Part shown: positions 52,381 to 61,242 of the stretch, piece by piece
Layout of the letters: each line of letters opens with the position of its first letter
Position numbering within the stretch: position 1 is the first letter of the stretch
Assembly (NCBI GenBank): GCA_934462705.1
Contig: CAKSIH010000001.1
Coordinates: 124,001-188,000, forward strand
Direction of reading: 5' to 3'
Source of the DNA: an uncultured Eubacteriales bacterium
GTDB lineage: Bacteria; Bacillota; Clostridia; Oscillospirales; Acutalibacteraceae
DNA length: 64,000 nt
Notes under the pieces: generated by a model
Told to the model about the DNA's origin: nothing
The model's input: the letters and a program-made list of their open reading frames with translations, nothing else
The model's database searches: none
Made by a program: the position numbers and the translations under genes

Positions 52381-52794
52381 ATGGGAAGAAGAGAAGCACG
52401 GGAAAAGGCATTTTTGTTTTTATTTGGTAATATATTCACAAGTTACAGTTTGGCTGAAATAATTGAACACTGTAAGGATCAAGACGAAACTGATGTTCAG
52501 ACGGACTGCTTTACAATAGAGATTTTTAAAGGTGTTAAGGAGAATATGTCTCAAATAGACAAAATGATAAGTGATACATCTGTAAAATGGAGCAAGGAAA
52601 GGCTTTCAAAAATTGCACTTACAATACTTAGAGTGGCTATTTATGAAATGATTTTTAGGGACGACATTCCGGTTAGTGTTTCGGTAAATGAAGCGGTTGA
52701 GTTGGCTAAGAAATATGGAACAGGTGAAGAAGCGGCATTTGTAAACGGTATTTTAGGTGCAGTTAGCAAGGCAGTGGAGAAGAAAGATGAGTAG
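52381..52794 (+). CDS. nusB: Transcription antitermination factor NusB
   Basis: Binds boxA RNA with NusE (S10) to promote rRNA antitermination. The 137-residue all-helical protein begins R-R-E-A-R-E-K-A-F-L-F-L-F and has the family segment R-V-A-I-Y-E-M, then I-P-V-S-V-S-V-N-E-A-V-E-L-A-K-K-Y-G and F-V-N-G-I-L. The ATG at 52381 follows AAGGAG. The upstream frame start lies inside the leader hairpin. First of eight overlapping or close genes to nadK. Confidence 0.94.
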   Translation: MGRREAREKAFLFLFGNIFTSYSLAEIIEHCKDQDETDVQTDCFTIEIFKGVKENMSQIDKMISDTSVKWSKERLSKIALTILRVAIYEMIFRDDIPVSVSVNEAVELAKKYGTGEEAAFVNGILGAVSKAVEKKDE

Positions 52795-53722
52795 CTTTTT
52801 AGGTATTGACACCAGCAACTATACAACGTCTGTTGCACAGTTTAAAGATGGAAGAGTAAAACAATCAAGAAAGCTGTTACCTGTTGCGAAGGGGAGCTTA
52901 GGCCTTAGACAAAGTGATGCAGTTTTTCATCATGTGCAAGGACTACCAGAGGTTTTTAAAAATATTACTCAAGGAGAAAGCTTTGTACCTCAAGCTATTG
53001 GGGTATCGGCGTTTCCCAGGGCTCAAGAAGGCTCATATATGCCGTGTTTTACAGTAGGAACTTCTGTTGCCGATATTTTAGGAAATCTTTTTGGTATTCC
53101 GGTGTACAAATTTTCACATCAAGCAGGGCATATAGCAGCGGGGCTTTACTCTGTTGATAGAATTGAATTATTAAAGAAACCTTTTATTGCGTTTCATGTT
53201 TCGGGTGGAACTACAGAAGCAGTACTTGTACATCCGAACAGGGATAAAGTGATAGATTGCGAAATTATAGCCAAAACGCTGGATCTTAAGGCTGGACAGT
53301 TAATAGATAGAATAGGTGTTATGCTTGGGACTAGCTTCCCAGCAGGAAAAGAACTTGAAGCCTTGGCAAATATCTGTAGTGACAAGATAAAGGTTAAACC
53401 TTGTCTAAAAGGGTTAGATGCTTGCTTTTCAGGTGTGCAGAACATATGTGAAAGCATGCAAAATGCGAATGAGGAAAAATCCAAGATAGCAAGGACGTGC
53501 ATTGAGTATATTTCTCAAACACTTGAAGGGATGTATACTGCTCTTATAAAAAAGTATGGAGAAATACCAACCTTATTTGTGGGCGGTGTTATGTCGAACA
53601 GCATTATAAGAGAAAGCTTCGAAAAAAAGTTTAATGTAATTTTCGCAAAACCTGAATATTCAGGAGACAATGCAGTTGGAATATCAGTATTATCGGCGGT
53701 TAAGGCGGGGTATTATGGCTGA
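52787..53722 (+). CDS. Kae1/TsaD-like peptidase M22 paralogue
   Basis: A 311-residue protein of the ASKHA-fold TsaD/Kae1/YgjD family. It has G-I-D-T-S-N-Y-T-T-S-V, F-S-H-Q-A-G-H (matching the metal H-x-x-x-H), H-V-S-G-G-T-T-E, F-S-G-V-Q-N and a late G-G-V-M-S-N-S with S-G-D-N-A-V-G. It is shorter and more divergent than TsaD, which is about 340 residues and makes t6A37. Whether it is the t6A enzyme or a paralogue cannot be settled here; the divergence suggests a paralogue. ATG 52787 overlaps nusB by 8 bases. Confidence 0.8.
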   Translation: MSSFLGIDTSNYTTSVAQFKDGRVKQSRKLLPVAKGSLGLRQSDAVFHHVQGLPEVFKNITQGESFVPQAIGVSAFPRAQEGSYMPCFTVGTSVADILGNLFGIPVYKFSHQAGHIAAGLYSVDRIELLKKPFIAFHVSGGTTEAVLVHPNRDKVIDCEIIAKTLDLKAGQLIDRIGVMLGTSFPAGKELEALANICSDKIKVKPCLKGLDACFSGVQNICESMQNANEEKSKIARTCIEYISQTLEGMYTALIKKYGEIPTLFVGGVMSNSIIRESFEKKFNVIFAKPEYSGDNAVGISVLSAVKAGYYG

Positions 53723-54932
53723 ATTTAATGTTTTATCGGTTTCACAGCTTAACTTTTATATAAAATCTATTTTAGACGGTGATAGAAATTTAAGTAATGT
53801 ATTTTTAACAGGAGAAATTTCTAATTTAACTGTTCACTATCAGTCTGGGCATATATATTTGTCTTTAAAAGATGAAAAAAGTGCAATAAAGGCAATAATG
53901 TTTGCAAATTCAGCAAAAAGACTTAAATTTAAGCCTCAAGATGGAATGAAAGTTATAGTAAGGGGCAGAGTTTCAGCTTATGAACCAAGCGGAACTTACC
54001 AAATATATATAGATGACATGCAACCGGAGGGTTTAGGTGCACTAAATTTAGCTTTTGAACAGTTAAAAAATAAGCTGTTTAAAGAAGGATTATTTGATGA
54101 ATCCAGGAAAAAATTTTTACCAAGATATCCGCAAAAAGTCGGAGTTATTACATCAAAAACAGGCGCAGTGTTTTTTGATATTAAAAATGTGATGGCACGC
54201 AGGTATCCATTGGCGGAGATTGTATTTTATCCGGTTATGGTTCAAGGGAGTGAGGCGCCAAAGCAGATTGCGAATGCAATAAATGTTTTTAACGAGTTAA
54301 ATGCTGCTGATGTCTTAATTGTGGGCCGCGGAGGTGGCTCTATGGAGGACTTGTGGGCTTTTAATGATGAAAAACTTGCAAGAACAATTGCAGATTCTAA
54401 AATACCTATTATATCAGCAGTAGGGCATGAAACAGATTTTACAATATGTGATTTTGTTGCTGACAAAAGGGCACCGACGCCATCAGCCGCTGCGGAATTG
54501 GCTGTGCCAGATAGAAAGGAACTTTTGGCAGTCATAGAATATAATATAAACTATATAAACAGTCTTATATATACTAGGATAAATTCTTATAAAGAAAGAT
54601 TAACAAATTTTACAAAAAACAAAAATATGAGTCGTCCTGACATTATGATAGAAGAAAAAAGAATTGCCCTTGATATTTTATCCGGAAAAATTAAGTCTTT
54701 ATTTTTAAATGAAATATCAAAACATGAAAACAGATTTTCAAGCCTTACTGGAAAGCTAGATGCGCTAAATCCTCTTAAGGTTTTGGATGCAGGCTACTCG
54801 TTGGTGACAAATTCCGGAGGAAGAACGATTAAGAGCGTTAAAAAAGCCAAAATCGGTGATTATTTAGAGATACGAATGAACGATGGAATAATTAAGTGTG
54901 TTGTTAAGGAAATAAAGAAGGAGAAAATGTGA
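53715..54932 (+). CDS. xseA: Exodeoxyribonuclease VII large subunit
   Basis: The catalytic subunit of exonuclease VII, which degrades single-stranded DNA in both directions. The 405-residue protein has an OB-fold N-terminal domain (S-V-S-Q-L-N-F-Y-I-K, then G-E-I-S-N-L-T), V-G-V-I-T-S-K-T-G-A, G-R-G-G-G-S-M-E-D-L-W and G-H-E-T-D-F-T-I-C-D-F-V-A-D. ATG 53715 overlaps the M22 gene by 8 bases. The small subunit follows in an overlapping start. Confidence 0.95.
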   Translation: MAEFNVLSVSQLNFYIKSILDGDRNLSNVFLTGEISNLTVHYQSGHIYLSLKDEKSAIKAIMFANSAKRLKFKPQDGMKVIVRGRVSAYEPSGTYQIYIDDMQPEGLGALNLAFEQLKNKLFKEGLFDESRKKFLPRYPQKVGVITSKTGAVFFDIKNVMARRYPLAEIVFYPVMVQGSEAPKQIANAINVFNELNAADVLIVGRGGGSMEDLWAFNDEKLARTIADSKIPIISAVGHETDFTICDFVADKRAPTPSAAAELAVPDRKELLAVIEYNINYINSLIYTRINSYKERLTNFTKNKNMSRPDIMIEEKRIALDILSGKIKSLFLNEISKHENRFSSLTGKLDALNPLKVLDAGYSLVTNSGGRTIKSVKKAKIGDYLEIRMNDGIIKCVVKEIKKEKM

Positions 54933-55165
54933 ATATGAAGAGGGAAAAAACATTTGAATCATCTATGAAAAGGCTTGAAACAATTATATCTAAGCTTGAA
55001 AATGGTGCAGAATCTTTAGAAAGCTCTGTAAAGCTTTTTGAGGAAGGAACAAAAATAGCAAACTATTGCTATGGCGTTTTGGGAAAAGCACAACAAAAGG
55101 TAACTGATTTATCCGAGCTTACAAAAAATCAAACAATTATTGGAGCTGAAAGCGATGACAAATGA
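54929..55165 (+). CDS. xseB: Exodeoxyribonuclease VII small subunit
   Basis: A 78-residue helical subunit (F-E-S-S-M-K-R-L-E-T-I-I-S-K-L-E, then L-E-S-S-V-K-L-F-E-E-G) that binds XseA. GTG 54929 overlaps the xseA stop (GTGA) 5 bases behind AAGGAG; ATG 54935 is an alternative. The C-terminal tail overlaps ispA by 11 bases. Confidence 0.93.
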   Translation: MNMKREKTFESSMKRLETIISKLENGAESLESSVKLFEEGTKIANYCYGVLGKAQQKVTDLSELTKNQTIIGAESDDK

Positions 55166-56036
55166 GGAATATAAAACACTTATAGATAATGCTTTAGAAC
55201 AGTATTTCCCTACTTTAGATAAAAAAACGGAAACCATTGCAGATGCAATGAGGTACAGTCTTATGGCACCGGGAAAAAGAATTAGACCCATGTTGGTTTT
55301 AGAATTTTGCAATATTTGTGGTGGCGAGCGAAGTGCTGCGTTGCCCTTTGCATGTGCAGTGGAAATGGTTCACACCTATTCTTTAATTCACGATGATCTT
55401 CCTTGTATGGATGATGATGACTATAGAAGAGGAAGACCTTCAAACCATGTAAAATATGGCGAAGCGGTTGCCCTTTTAGCAGGGGATGCTCTACTTACCT
55501 TAGCTTTTGATGTTATGCTTTCAAAGGAAAACATTGAAAAAGTAGGAGCAGATAAAGCTGCTTGTGCAGCGGGAGTTTTAGCTCGAGCCATTGGTTGCAG
55601 CGGCATGATAGGAGGACAAGTTATTGATATTTTAAGCCAGGGGAAGTTTTTGTCTCAGAAGGAACTTGACTTTATGCATGGTCAAAAGACGGGTGCGCTT
55701 ATTAGAGCGGCATGTGAAATTGGTTGTATAGTTGCGGGTGCAGGGACACGGATGCGTGACATTGCAAAATGTTATGCGGAAAAATTAGGCCTTGCATTTC
55801 AAATAGCAGATGATGTGCTTGACGTTACTTCCAGCATAGAAGAAATGGGGAAAATGTCTGGAAGTGATGTAGAGAAAAGTAAAACAACATATGTGACTCT
55901 TATGGGCATAGAGAATTCTAAAAAAGAAGTTAAGGAACTTATAAATCAAGCTAAGAAAACACTTATAGGAGTGGATGAGAATACAGATTTTTTAAATTGT
56001 ATAGCAGATAGTATATATAATAAAATAGATGTTTGA
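55155..56036 (+). CDS. ispA: Farnesyl diphosphate synthase (polyprenyl synthetase)
   Basis: A trans-isoprenyl diphosphate synthase, 293 residues. The two aspartate-rich motifs D-D-L-P-C-M-D-D-D-D and D-D-V-L-D are present, with P-G-K-R-I-R-P near residue 40. The product is probably farnesyl diphosphate, used for undecaprenyl phosphate and quinones or cell wall carriers. ATG 55155 follows GGAGC. Dxs downstream supplies the MEP pathway start. Confidence 0.94.
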   Translation: MTNEEYKTLIDNALEQYFPTLDKKTETIADAMRYSLMAPGKRIRPMLVLEFCNICGGERSAALPFACAVEMVHTYSLIHDDLPCMDDDDYRRGRPSNHVKYGEAVALLAGDALLTLAFDVMLSKENIEKVGADKAACAAGVLARAIGCSGMIGGQVIDILSQGKFLSQKELDFMHGQKTGALIRAACEIGCIVAGAGTRMRDIAKCYAEKLGLAFQIADDVLDVTSSIEEMGKMSGSDVEKSKTTYVTLMGIENSKKEVKELINQAKKTLIGVDENTDFLNCIADSIYNKIDV

Positions 56037-56084
56037 TTTATAGATATTGATTACATGAGAATTAAAAAAGAGGGATAAAAGTAA

Positions 56085-57986
56085 ATGTCAGATAAAATTT
56101 TAGACCAAATTTCTTGTTCTAGAGATTTAAAAGGTCTTTCAAGTGAGGAATTAACAAAACTTTGTGAAGAAATACGCGAAAAAATAATAACCACGGTATC
56201 AAAAAATGGTGGGCATTTAGCGTCCAATCTAGGGGTTGTGGAACTGACGGTTGCGTTACATACAGTTTTTGAATGTCCAAAGGATCAGATCGTATGGGAC
56301 GTGGGGCATCAGTGCTATACACATAAGATGTTAACAGGCAGGTTAGACAAAATAGACACAATAAGGACTAAAGGAGGCTTATCAGGATTTCAACGAAGAG
56401 ATGAGAGCATATGCGATCCATTAAGCACGGGGCATAGCAGCACTTCGATTTCTTCTGCGTTTGGGCTTGCAACTGCAAAAAACTTAAAGGGAGAAGATGG
56501 AAGTGTAATAGCAGTTATAGGAGATGGCGCGTTGTCTGGGGGGCTTGCGTATGAAGGAATGAACAATGCAGGGTCGTTTAAAAGAAACTTTATAGTTATT
56601 TTAAATGATAACAAGATGTCAATTTCGAGAAACGTAGGATCGATGGCGAGATATCTTTCGGCAATTCGGATGAGAAGTACGTATCTAAAAGCCAAAAACG
56701 TTGTTGACGCTATTCTTATGAAGATTCCTGTATTAGGGGATTTTATAAAGAAGATTATACTTAAATCTAAGTCTGCGCTAAAAAAGCTTATAAATAACGG
56801 TACAATTTTTGAGGGAATGGGATTTAAATATTTTGGACCAATAGATGGTCATGATATAAAAAAATTGATTAAGGTTTTAACTATAGCAAAAAATTGGGAT
56901 AGGCCAATATTAATTCATATAAATACAGTTAAGGGAAAAGGATATCATTATGCTGAGAAAAATCCCAAGGCTTTTCATGGAACTTCAGGATTTGACGTGA
57001 AAAATGGGTTAAAAAGTATTCCTAAAAGTGATTTTTCATCTGTTTTTGGAAGGGAATTGTTTAATTTAGCAAAGGATGATGACCGTATATGTGCTATAAC
57101 AGCTGCAATGAAGTTGGGGACTGGTCTTTCATATTTTGCCCGAACTTTTAAAAATAGATTTTTTGATGTTGGTATAGCTGAAGAACATGCAGTTACTTTT
57201 GCAGGTGGACTTTCAGCTGGTGGTATGCTCCCGGTTTTTGCAGTTTATTCAACTTTTTTTCAAAGAAGTTATGATCAGCTTATACATGATGTATCGCTGC
57301 AGGTTTTAAAGGTTGTATTTGCCATTGATCGAGCTGGTATAGTAGGAGAAGATGGCGAGACTCATCAAGGGCTTTTTGACGTTGCGCTTTTAAATACGAT
57401 CCCAGGTTCAGTAATTTATGCCCCAAGTTACTTTGATGAAGTATCCGGAATGTTAAAAAAAGCATTTTATGAGGGAAGTGGAATAGCGGCCGTAAGGTAT
57501 CCTAGGGGAGCACAGTTGTATAAACCTGTGGATTTTGAAATTAGCGACTGCAATTTTGATTTATACGGTGAAAGTTCAGGAGAAGTACTTATTATTACAT
57601 ATGGACGGCTATTTTCTTTTGCATGCATGGCAAAGCATAGATTATTAAATGACAATGAAATGAATGTATCGGTTTTAAAGCTTAATAAAATAAAACCAAT
57701 AGACAGTGAAGCTATAAAAGCTGCAACTAAATTTAAAAATATTTTCTTTTTTGAAGAAGGAATAAAAAATGGCGGTGTAGCTGAAAGGTTTGAATGTGAG
57801 CTTAACAGTGCAGGCTTTACGGGTGGATACACAGTAAATGCGATAGATGATAAATTTGTTCGTCAGGCTACAGTCAAAGAGACGCTACAAGAGCTTATGC
57901 TTGATGATGATGGTATGAAAAAAATTATTTTACAAGGGGTTAATAATTTTGTCAGAAAAGAAAAGATTGGACGTACTGCTGTTTGA
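56085..57986 (+). CDS. dxs: 1-deoxy-D-xylulose-5-phosphate synthase
   Basis: A thiamine diphosphate enzyme that joins pyruvate and glyceraldehyde 3-phosphate in the MEP isoprenoid pathway. The 633-residue protein has H-L-A-S-N-L-G-V-V-E-L near residue 45, the ThDP motif G-D-G-A-L-S-G-G with N-D-N, G-I-A-E-E-H-A-V-T-F-A-G-G-L, D-R-A-G-I-V-G-E-D-G-E-T-H-Q-G and a C-terminal transketolase domain. A basic insertion (about 200-245) is a little longer than in Escherichia. Its end overlaps tlyA by 38 bases. Confidence 0.96.
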   Translation: MSDKILDQISCSRDLKGLSSEELTKLCEEIREKIITTVSKNGGHLASNLGVVELTVALHTVFECPKDQIVWDVGHQCYTHKMLTGRLDKIDTIRTKGGLSGFQRRDESICDPLSTGHSSTSISSAFGLATAKNLKGEDGSVIAVIGDGALSGGLAYEGMNNAGSFKRNFIVILNDNKMSISRNVGSMARYLSAIRMRSTYLKAKNVVDAILMKIPVLGDFIKKIILKSKSALKKLINNGTIFEGMGFKYFGPIDGHDIKKLIKVLTIAKNWDRPILIHINTVKGKGYHYAEKNPKAFHGTSGFDVKNGLKSIPKSDFSSVFGRELFNLAKDDDRICAITAAMKLGTGLSYFARTFKNRFFDVGIAEEHAVTFAGGLSAGGMLPVFAVYSTFFQRSYDQLIHDVSLQVLKVVFAIDRAGIVGEDGETHQGLFDVALLNTIPGSVIYAPSYFDEVSGMLKKAFYEGSGIAAVRYPRGAQLYKPVDFEISDCNFDLYGESSGEVLIITYGRLFSFACMAKHRLLNDNEMNVSVLKLNKIKPIDSEAIKAATKFKNIFFFEEGIKNGGVAERFECELNSAGFTGGYTVNAIDDKFVRQATVKETLQELMLDDDGMKKIILQGVNNFVRKEKIGRTAV

Positions 57987-58773
57987 GAGAGGTTTAGCAG
58001 CAAGTCGTGAGAAAGCTAGAGCGTTGATTATGTCGGGAAATGTCTATATTAACAATCAAAAGTCGGATAAACCAGGAACAGCTTATAAGGACGATGTTAA
58101 TTTGGAGGTTAGGGAATCAGCGTTAGGCTTTGTAAGCCGTGGGGGTTTAAAATTAAATAAAGCAATTAAGGCTTTTAAAATAGATCTTAAAGGGTTGGTT
58201 GCTATGGATATAGGAGCTTCCACAGGCGGATTTACTGATTGCATGCTTCAAAATGGTGCCGCTAGGGTATATTCAGTAGATGTTGGATATGGGCAGCTTG
58301 ATTGGAAATTAAGGAATGATGACCGGGTTGTAAACATGGAAAGAACCAACATAAGATACATAGATAGAGAAAAAGTTTCTGAAAAACTTGATTTTATAAG
58401 CGTTGATGTTTCATTTATTTCGCTGTGTTTAGTTTTACCTGTTGCTAAGTCTTTAATGAAAGACGGTGCAAGGGCAGTGTGCTTAATAAAGCCTCAGTTT
58501 GAAGCAGGCAGAGGGAAAGTAGGAAAAAATGGTGTTGTTAGGGAGCCACAAATTCACGTGGAGGTCATAGAGAAAATCAAAACTTATGTGCTGGATAATG
58601 GATTTAAAATTTTAGGATTAGATTTTTCTCCGGTTAAGGGCCCAAAAGGCAATATTGAATATTTAATTTATCTGGAAAATTCAGGGGATTCAAATGACTT
58701 ATCTAACACAGATGTTAAAATTTTAGTTGAAAGAGCACATGAGGAGCTTAATTCTGACAGCAAAGCTGACTAA
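57949..58773 (+). CDS. tlyA: TlyA-family rRNA methyltransferase / S4-FtsJ protein
   Basis: A 274-residue protein with an N-terminal S4 RNA-binding domain (R-L-D-V-L-L-F-E-R-G-L-A, A-L-I-M-S-G-N-V-Y-I-N) and a FtsJ-like methyltransferase domain with D-I-G-A-S-T-G-G-F-T-D-C and I-K-P-Q-F-E-A-G. TlyA methylates 16S and 23S rRNA 2-prime positions in mycobacteria; the clostridial role is less certain. The TTG start at 57949 lies within dxs. Confidence 0.9.
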   Translation: MSEKKRLDVLLFERGLAASREKARALIMSGNVYINNQKSDKPGTAYKDDVNLEVRESALGFVSRGGLKLNKAIKAFKIDLKGLVAMDIGASTGGFTDCMLQNGAARVYSVDVGYGQLDWKLRNDDRVVNMERTNIRYIDREKVSEKLDFISVDVSFISLCLVLPVAKSLMKDGARAVCLIKPQFEAGRGKVGKNGVVREPQIHVEVIEKIKTYVLDNGFKILGLDFSPVKGPKGNIEYLIYLENSGDSNDLSNTDVKILVERAHEELNSDSKAD

Positions 58774-58816
58774 AAAATAAATTAAATAAGGCAGATGAAT
58801 AGAGGAGAAAACATTG

Positions 58817-59704
58817 ATGGCTAATTTGAAACATAAAGATAATTTTAATGTAACTATTATTCCTAACCTATCAAAAACAGACTTAAAAGCCAACCTGGAT
58901 AGCATTATTAATTTTCTTTTAGAATTAAATATGACTATTTTTATTCCTAAGCAATATGCAGATGCAAATTTAAAAAGCAAATCGATAATTTCTGATTTAG
59001 AGCTTGAAGAGTCTCTGGAAAAAAGTGATGTGGTAGTAGCAGCTGGTGGAGATGGCACTATTATTAGGGCAGCAAAACAGGCAGCTTTAAAGAATAAGCC
59101 AATCTTAGGTATAAATTTTGGAAGACTAGGGTTTACGTCAGGTCTTGAAAAGGAGGAGCTATCAAAATTAAATCGACTTATAACAGGTGAGTATGATATT
59201 CAAAAAAGGGTAATGTTATTGGTGGAAATAGTAAAGGAGTCTAAAAGACAAAAATTTTATGCTATAAATGATGCCGTTATATCAAGAGGGGAGCTATCAA
59301 GAACAATTGATTTAGATATATTAATGCAGGATACAGAAATTTGTAATTATAGGGCTGATGGTATAATTTTAGCTACACCTATGGGGTCAACAGGCTATTC
59401 ACTATCTGCAGGTGGACCAATTGTTGACCCGGGAATGGAATGCATATTAATGACACCAATATGTCCTCACTCGATGTTTGCAAGACCATCGGTATTTAAT
59501 AAATATACAAAATTAAAAATAAAGGTTGCTGCAAGGGAGTTTGTGGGGACTTTTTTAACAATAGATGGCGATAAGGTAGTAGATATTGAAAACTCTGACT
59601 TTATAGAGATATCAGTTTCTAATTTTAGTGTAGAAATGATAACATTTGATCAAAAGTGCTTTTATAAACGAATAGGTGAAAAACTTTCAAGGAGAAGATC
59701 ATAA
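58817..59704 (+). CDS. nadK: NAD kinase
   Basis: Phosphorylates NAD to NADP. The 295-residue protein has the A-G-G-D-G-T-I-I-R-A catalytic motif, N-F-G-R-L-G-F, N-D-A-V-I-S-R-G and the G-S-T-G-Y-S-L-S-A-G-G-P segment. ATG 58817 has GAGGAG 9 bases upstream. In Bacillus and other Clostridia argR and recN often follow; here a terminator follows instead. Confidence 0.95.
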   Translation: MANLKHKDNFNVTIIPNLSKTDLKANLDSIINFLLELNMTIFIPKQYADANLKSKSIISDLELEESLEKSDVVVAAGGDGTIIRAAKQAALKNKPILGINFGRLGFTSGLEKEELSKLNRLITGEYDIQKRVMLLVEIVKESKRQKFYAINDAVISRGELSRTIDLDILMQDTEICNYRADGIILATPMGSTGYSLSAGGPIVDPGMECILMTPICPHSMFARPSVFNKYTKLKIKVAAREFVGTFLTIDGDKVVDIENSDFIEISVSNFSVEMITFDQKCFYKRIGEKLSRRRS

Positions 59705-59738
59705 AATTAAGTTTAATATAATTTTAACAGTTGTAAAA

Positions 59739-59779
59739 AATATAGGTTAATTCACAATCATAGTGAATTAACCTATATT
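59739..59779 (+). terminator. Terminator after nadK
   Basis: AATATAGGTTAATTCAC (59739-59755) pairs perfectly over 17 bases with 59763-59779 across a 7-base loop, then TTTTATG. It ends the nusB-nadK run. Confidence 0.88.
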
Positions 59780-59825
59780 TTATGCTGTAAAACACAAATT
59801 TAATTTAATGAATTTAACAATTTTA

Positions 59826-59854
59826 TTGATTTAGCACAAATTTTGTGGTATAAT
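59826..59854 (+). promoter_or_regulatory. Sigma-A promoter for the double-glycine protein
   Basis: TTGATT (59826-59831), 17 bases, TATAAT (59849-59854), 25 bases before the ATG and behind a full GGAGGTGAT ribosome site. Both signals are among the strongest in the window. Confidence 0.8.
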
Positions 59855-59879
59855 ATGTTTATACGAAGGAGGTGATAAA

Positions 59880-60176
59880 ATGGATAAGATAGACAGAAAA
59901 GGAATGAAAGTAGTTTCTGGGGGAAACAGTTTAGAGTTAATGCCTGTTAATGGAAAGGTAGAACTTAGTAATGGAGAAACAATAGATGAAGGGACTATAG
60001 TAAGTTATAATAATGAAAAATTAGGAATAGTAAAAGATTTTGTAAGAGGCTTTGACGACCTTGATTCTCTTTCAAAGGATGTTGAAAAATGGGAAAAGAG
60101 ACATAAAAACTTAACTAAAGGACAAATTTGCCAAAAATTTTTTGATATATATGGAGATAAGTGGGTTAAATGCTAA
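59880..60176 (+). CDS. Small unknown protein with a double-glycine-type N-terminus
   Basis: A 98-residue protein I cannot assign. The start M-D-K-I-D-R-K-G-M-K-V-V-S-G-G resembles a short double-glycine leader: G-G at 14-15 with hydrophobic residues at -4, -7 and -12. After it comes a beta-like stretch and then a charged, helical C-terminal half (E-K-W-E-K-R-H-K, then Q-K-F-F-D-I-Y-G-D-K-W). No transporter or maturation gene is adjacent. Strong promoter, strong ribosome site and own terminator indicate a highly expressed single gene. Confidence 0.7.
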   Translation: MDKIDRKGMKVVSGGNSLELMPVNGKVELSNGETIDEGTIVSYNNEKLGIVKDFVRGFDDLDSLSKDVEKWEKRHKNLTKGQICQKFFDIYGDKWVKC

Positions 60177-60206
60177 TAAACATTATTAAAAATAAAATTA
60201 TATAGC

Positions 60207-60241
60207 ATATGCCTGCACACTATAGTTGTGTGCAGGCATAT
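60207..60241. terminator. Bidirectional terminator after the double-glycine gene
   Basis: ATATGCCTGCACAC (60207-60220) pairs perfectly with GTGTGCAGGCATAT (60228-60241), followed by ATTTTT. The minus-strand yitT gene ends just beyond. Confidence 0.88.
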
Positions 60242-60261
60242 ATTTTTACTATTAAAAATTT

Positions 60262-61221
60262 TTAAATATTTAAAGTCTCTTTATCCAGAGTTCTCTTTTT
60301 TTGTTCCCGCTTTATATCCTTTTCAAAAGCATTGAATCCAAGACCTGTTATTTCAGATGCATCTCCAACGATAATAAAAGCATTTTCATCAATCTCTTTT
60401 ATTATTTCATATGCTTTTGAAACTTCTTGTTTACGCAGGGCACATAAAAGCACTTCACCTTCATTTGAAGTGTATACGCCCCTGGATTTCAATGCAGTTA
60501 CGCCTCTTTTCATTTCAGTTAATATTCTTTTGGATATTAGCTCATTTTTCTTTGAAACAATAAATAACATTCTTCCAACACCAATATTCATTCTATATAG
60601 AATGCTATCAATTACTTTAGAAAGTATAAATATTAAAATTGCAGAGTATGTGGCGACATTAATAACAGATGCCGGATTATCGCTCCTAAACCCATAAACT
60701 AGTGCAGAAATTAACACAACAGCACCATCAACACAGATTAAAAGTTTTCCAACAGGAATGTGCGGGATATGTAATTTTAATAACGTAGCAACAAGATCAG
60801 TTCCACCAGTAGCTGCGCCACGCAAAAATATTAATCCTAACCCCAATCCACCGATTGCTCCGCCTAATATAGATGCAATTAACATATTATCTGTGTATGC
60901 AGGTAGAAAATCCGTAACACTAATAGCTAAGTTAAGCCCAAAGGTTGCAATGAGATTATAAATTAATCCTCTCCAATTAAGCTCAATAAATGCCCAAATA
61001 AAAATTGGAATATTGATTATAGCACCAATTAACCCGATAGCGCTTACAGGAAGGCCTAAAATGTCCTTTAAAAGCTGTGCAAGACCGGTTACTCCACCGG
61101 GACATATATCATTTGGATCAGTAAAGCAATTTATCGATATTGCATAAATAAAGCATCCAACAGCAATAATTGCCATATCAGTTAAAAATACACTAATTTT
61201 AAATTTTTTTGTATTTTCCAT
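60262..61221 (-). CDS. YitT-family membrane protein (DUF161 and DUF2179)
   Basis: A 319-residue protein with five to six N-terminal helices and a conserved G-G-V-T-G-L-A-Q, F-L-R-G-A-A-T-G-G-T-D-L segments of the YitT family. The C-terminal soluble DUF2179 domain (about 220-300) shows R-G-V-T-A-L-K-S-R-G-V-Y and V-G-D-A-S-E-I-T-G. Function unsettled; some relatives respond to nucleotides. It is the last gene of the minus-strand run beginning with obgE. Confidence 0.9.
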   Translation of the reverse strand: MENTKKFKISVFLTDMAIIAVGCFIYAISINCFTDPNDICPGGVTGLAQLLKDILGLPVSAIGLIGAIINIPIFIWAFIELNWRGLIYNLIATFGLNLAISVTDFLPAYTDNMLIASILGGAIGGLGLGLIFLRGAATGGTDLVATLLKLHIPHIPVGKLLICVDGAVVLISALVYGFRSDNPASVINVATYSAILIFILSKVIDSILYRMNIGVGRMLFIVSKKNELISKRILTEMKRGVTALKSRGVYTSNEGEVLLCALRKQEVSKAYEIIKEIDENAFIIVGDASEITGLGFNAFEKDIKREQKKRTLDKETLNI

Positions 61222-61242
61222 CTTAAATCTCCTTTTTTAATT

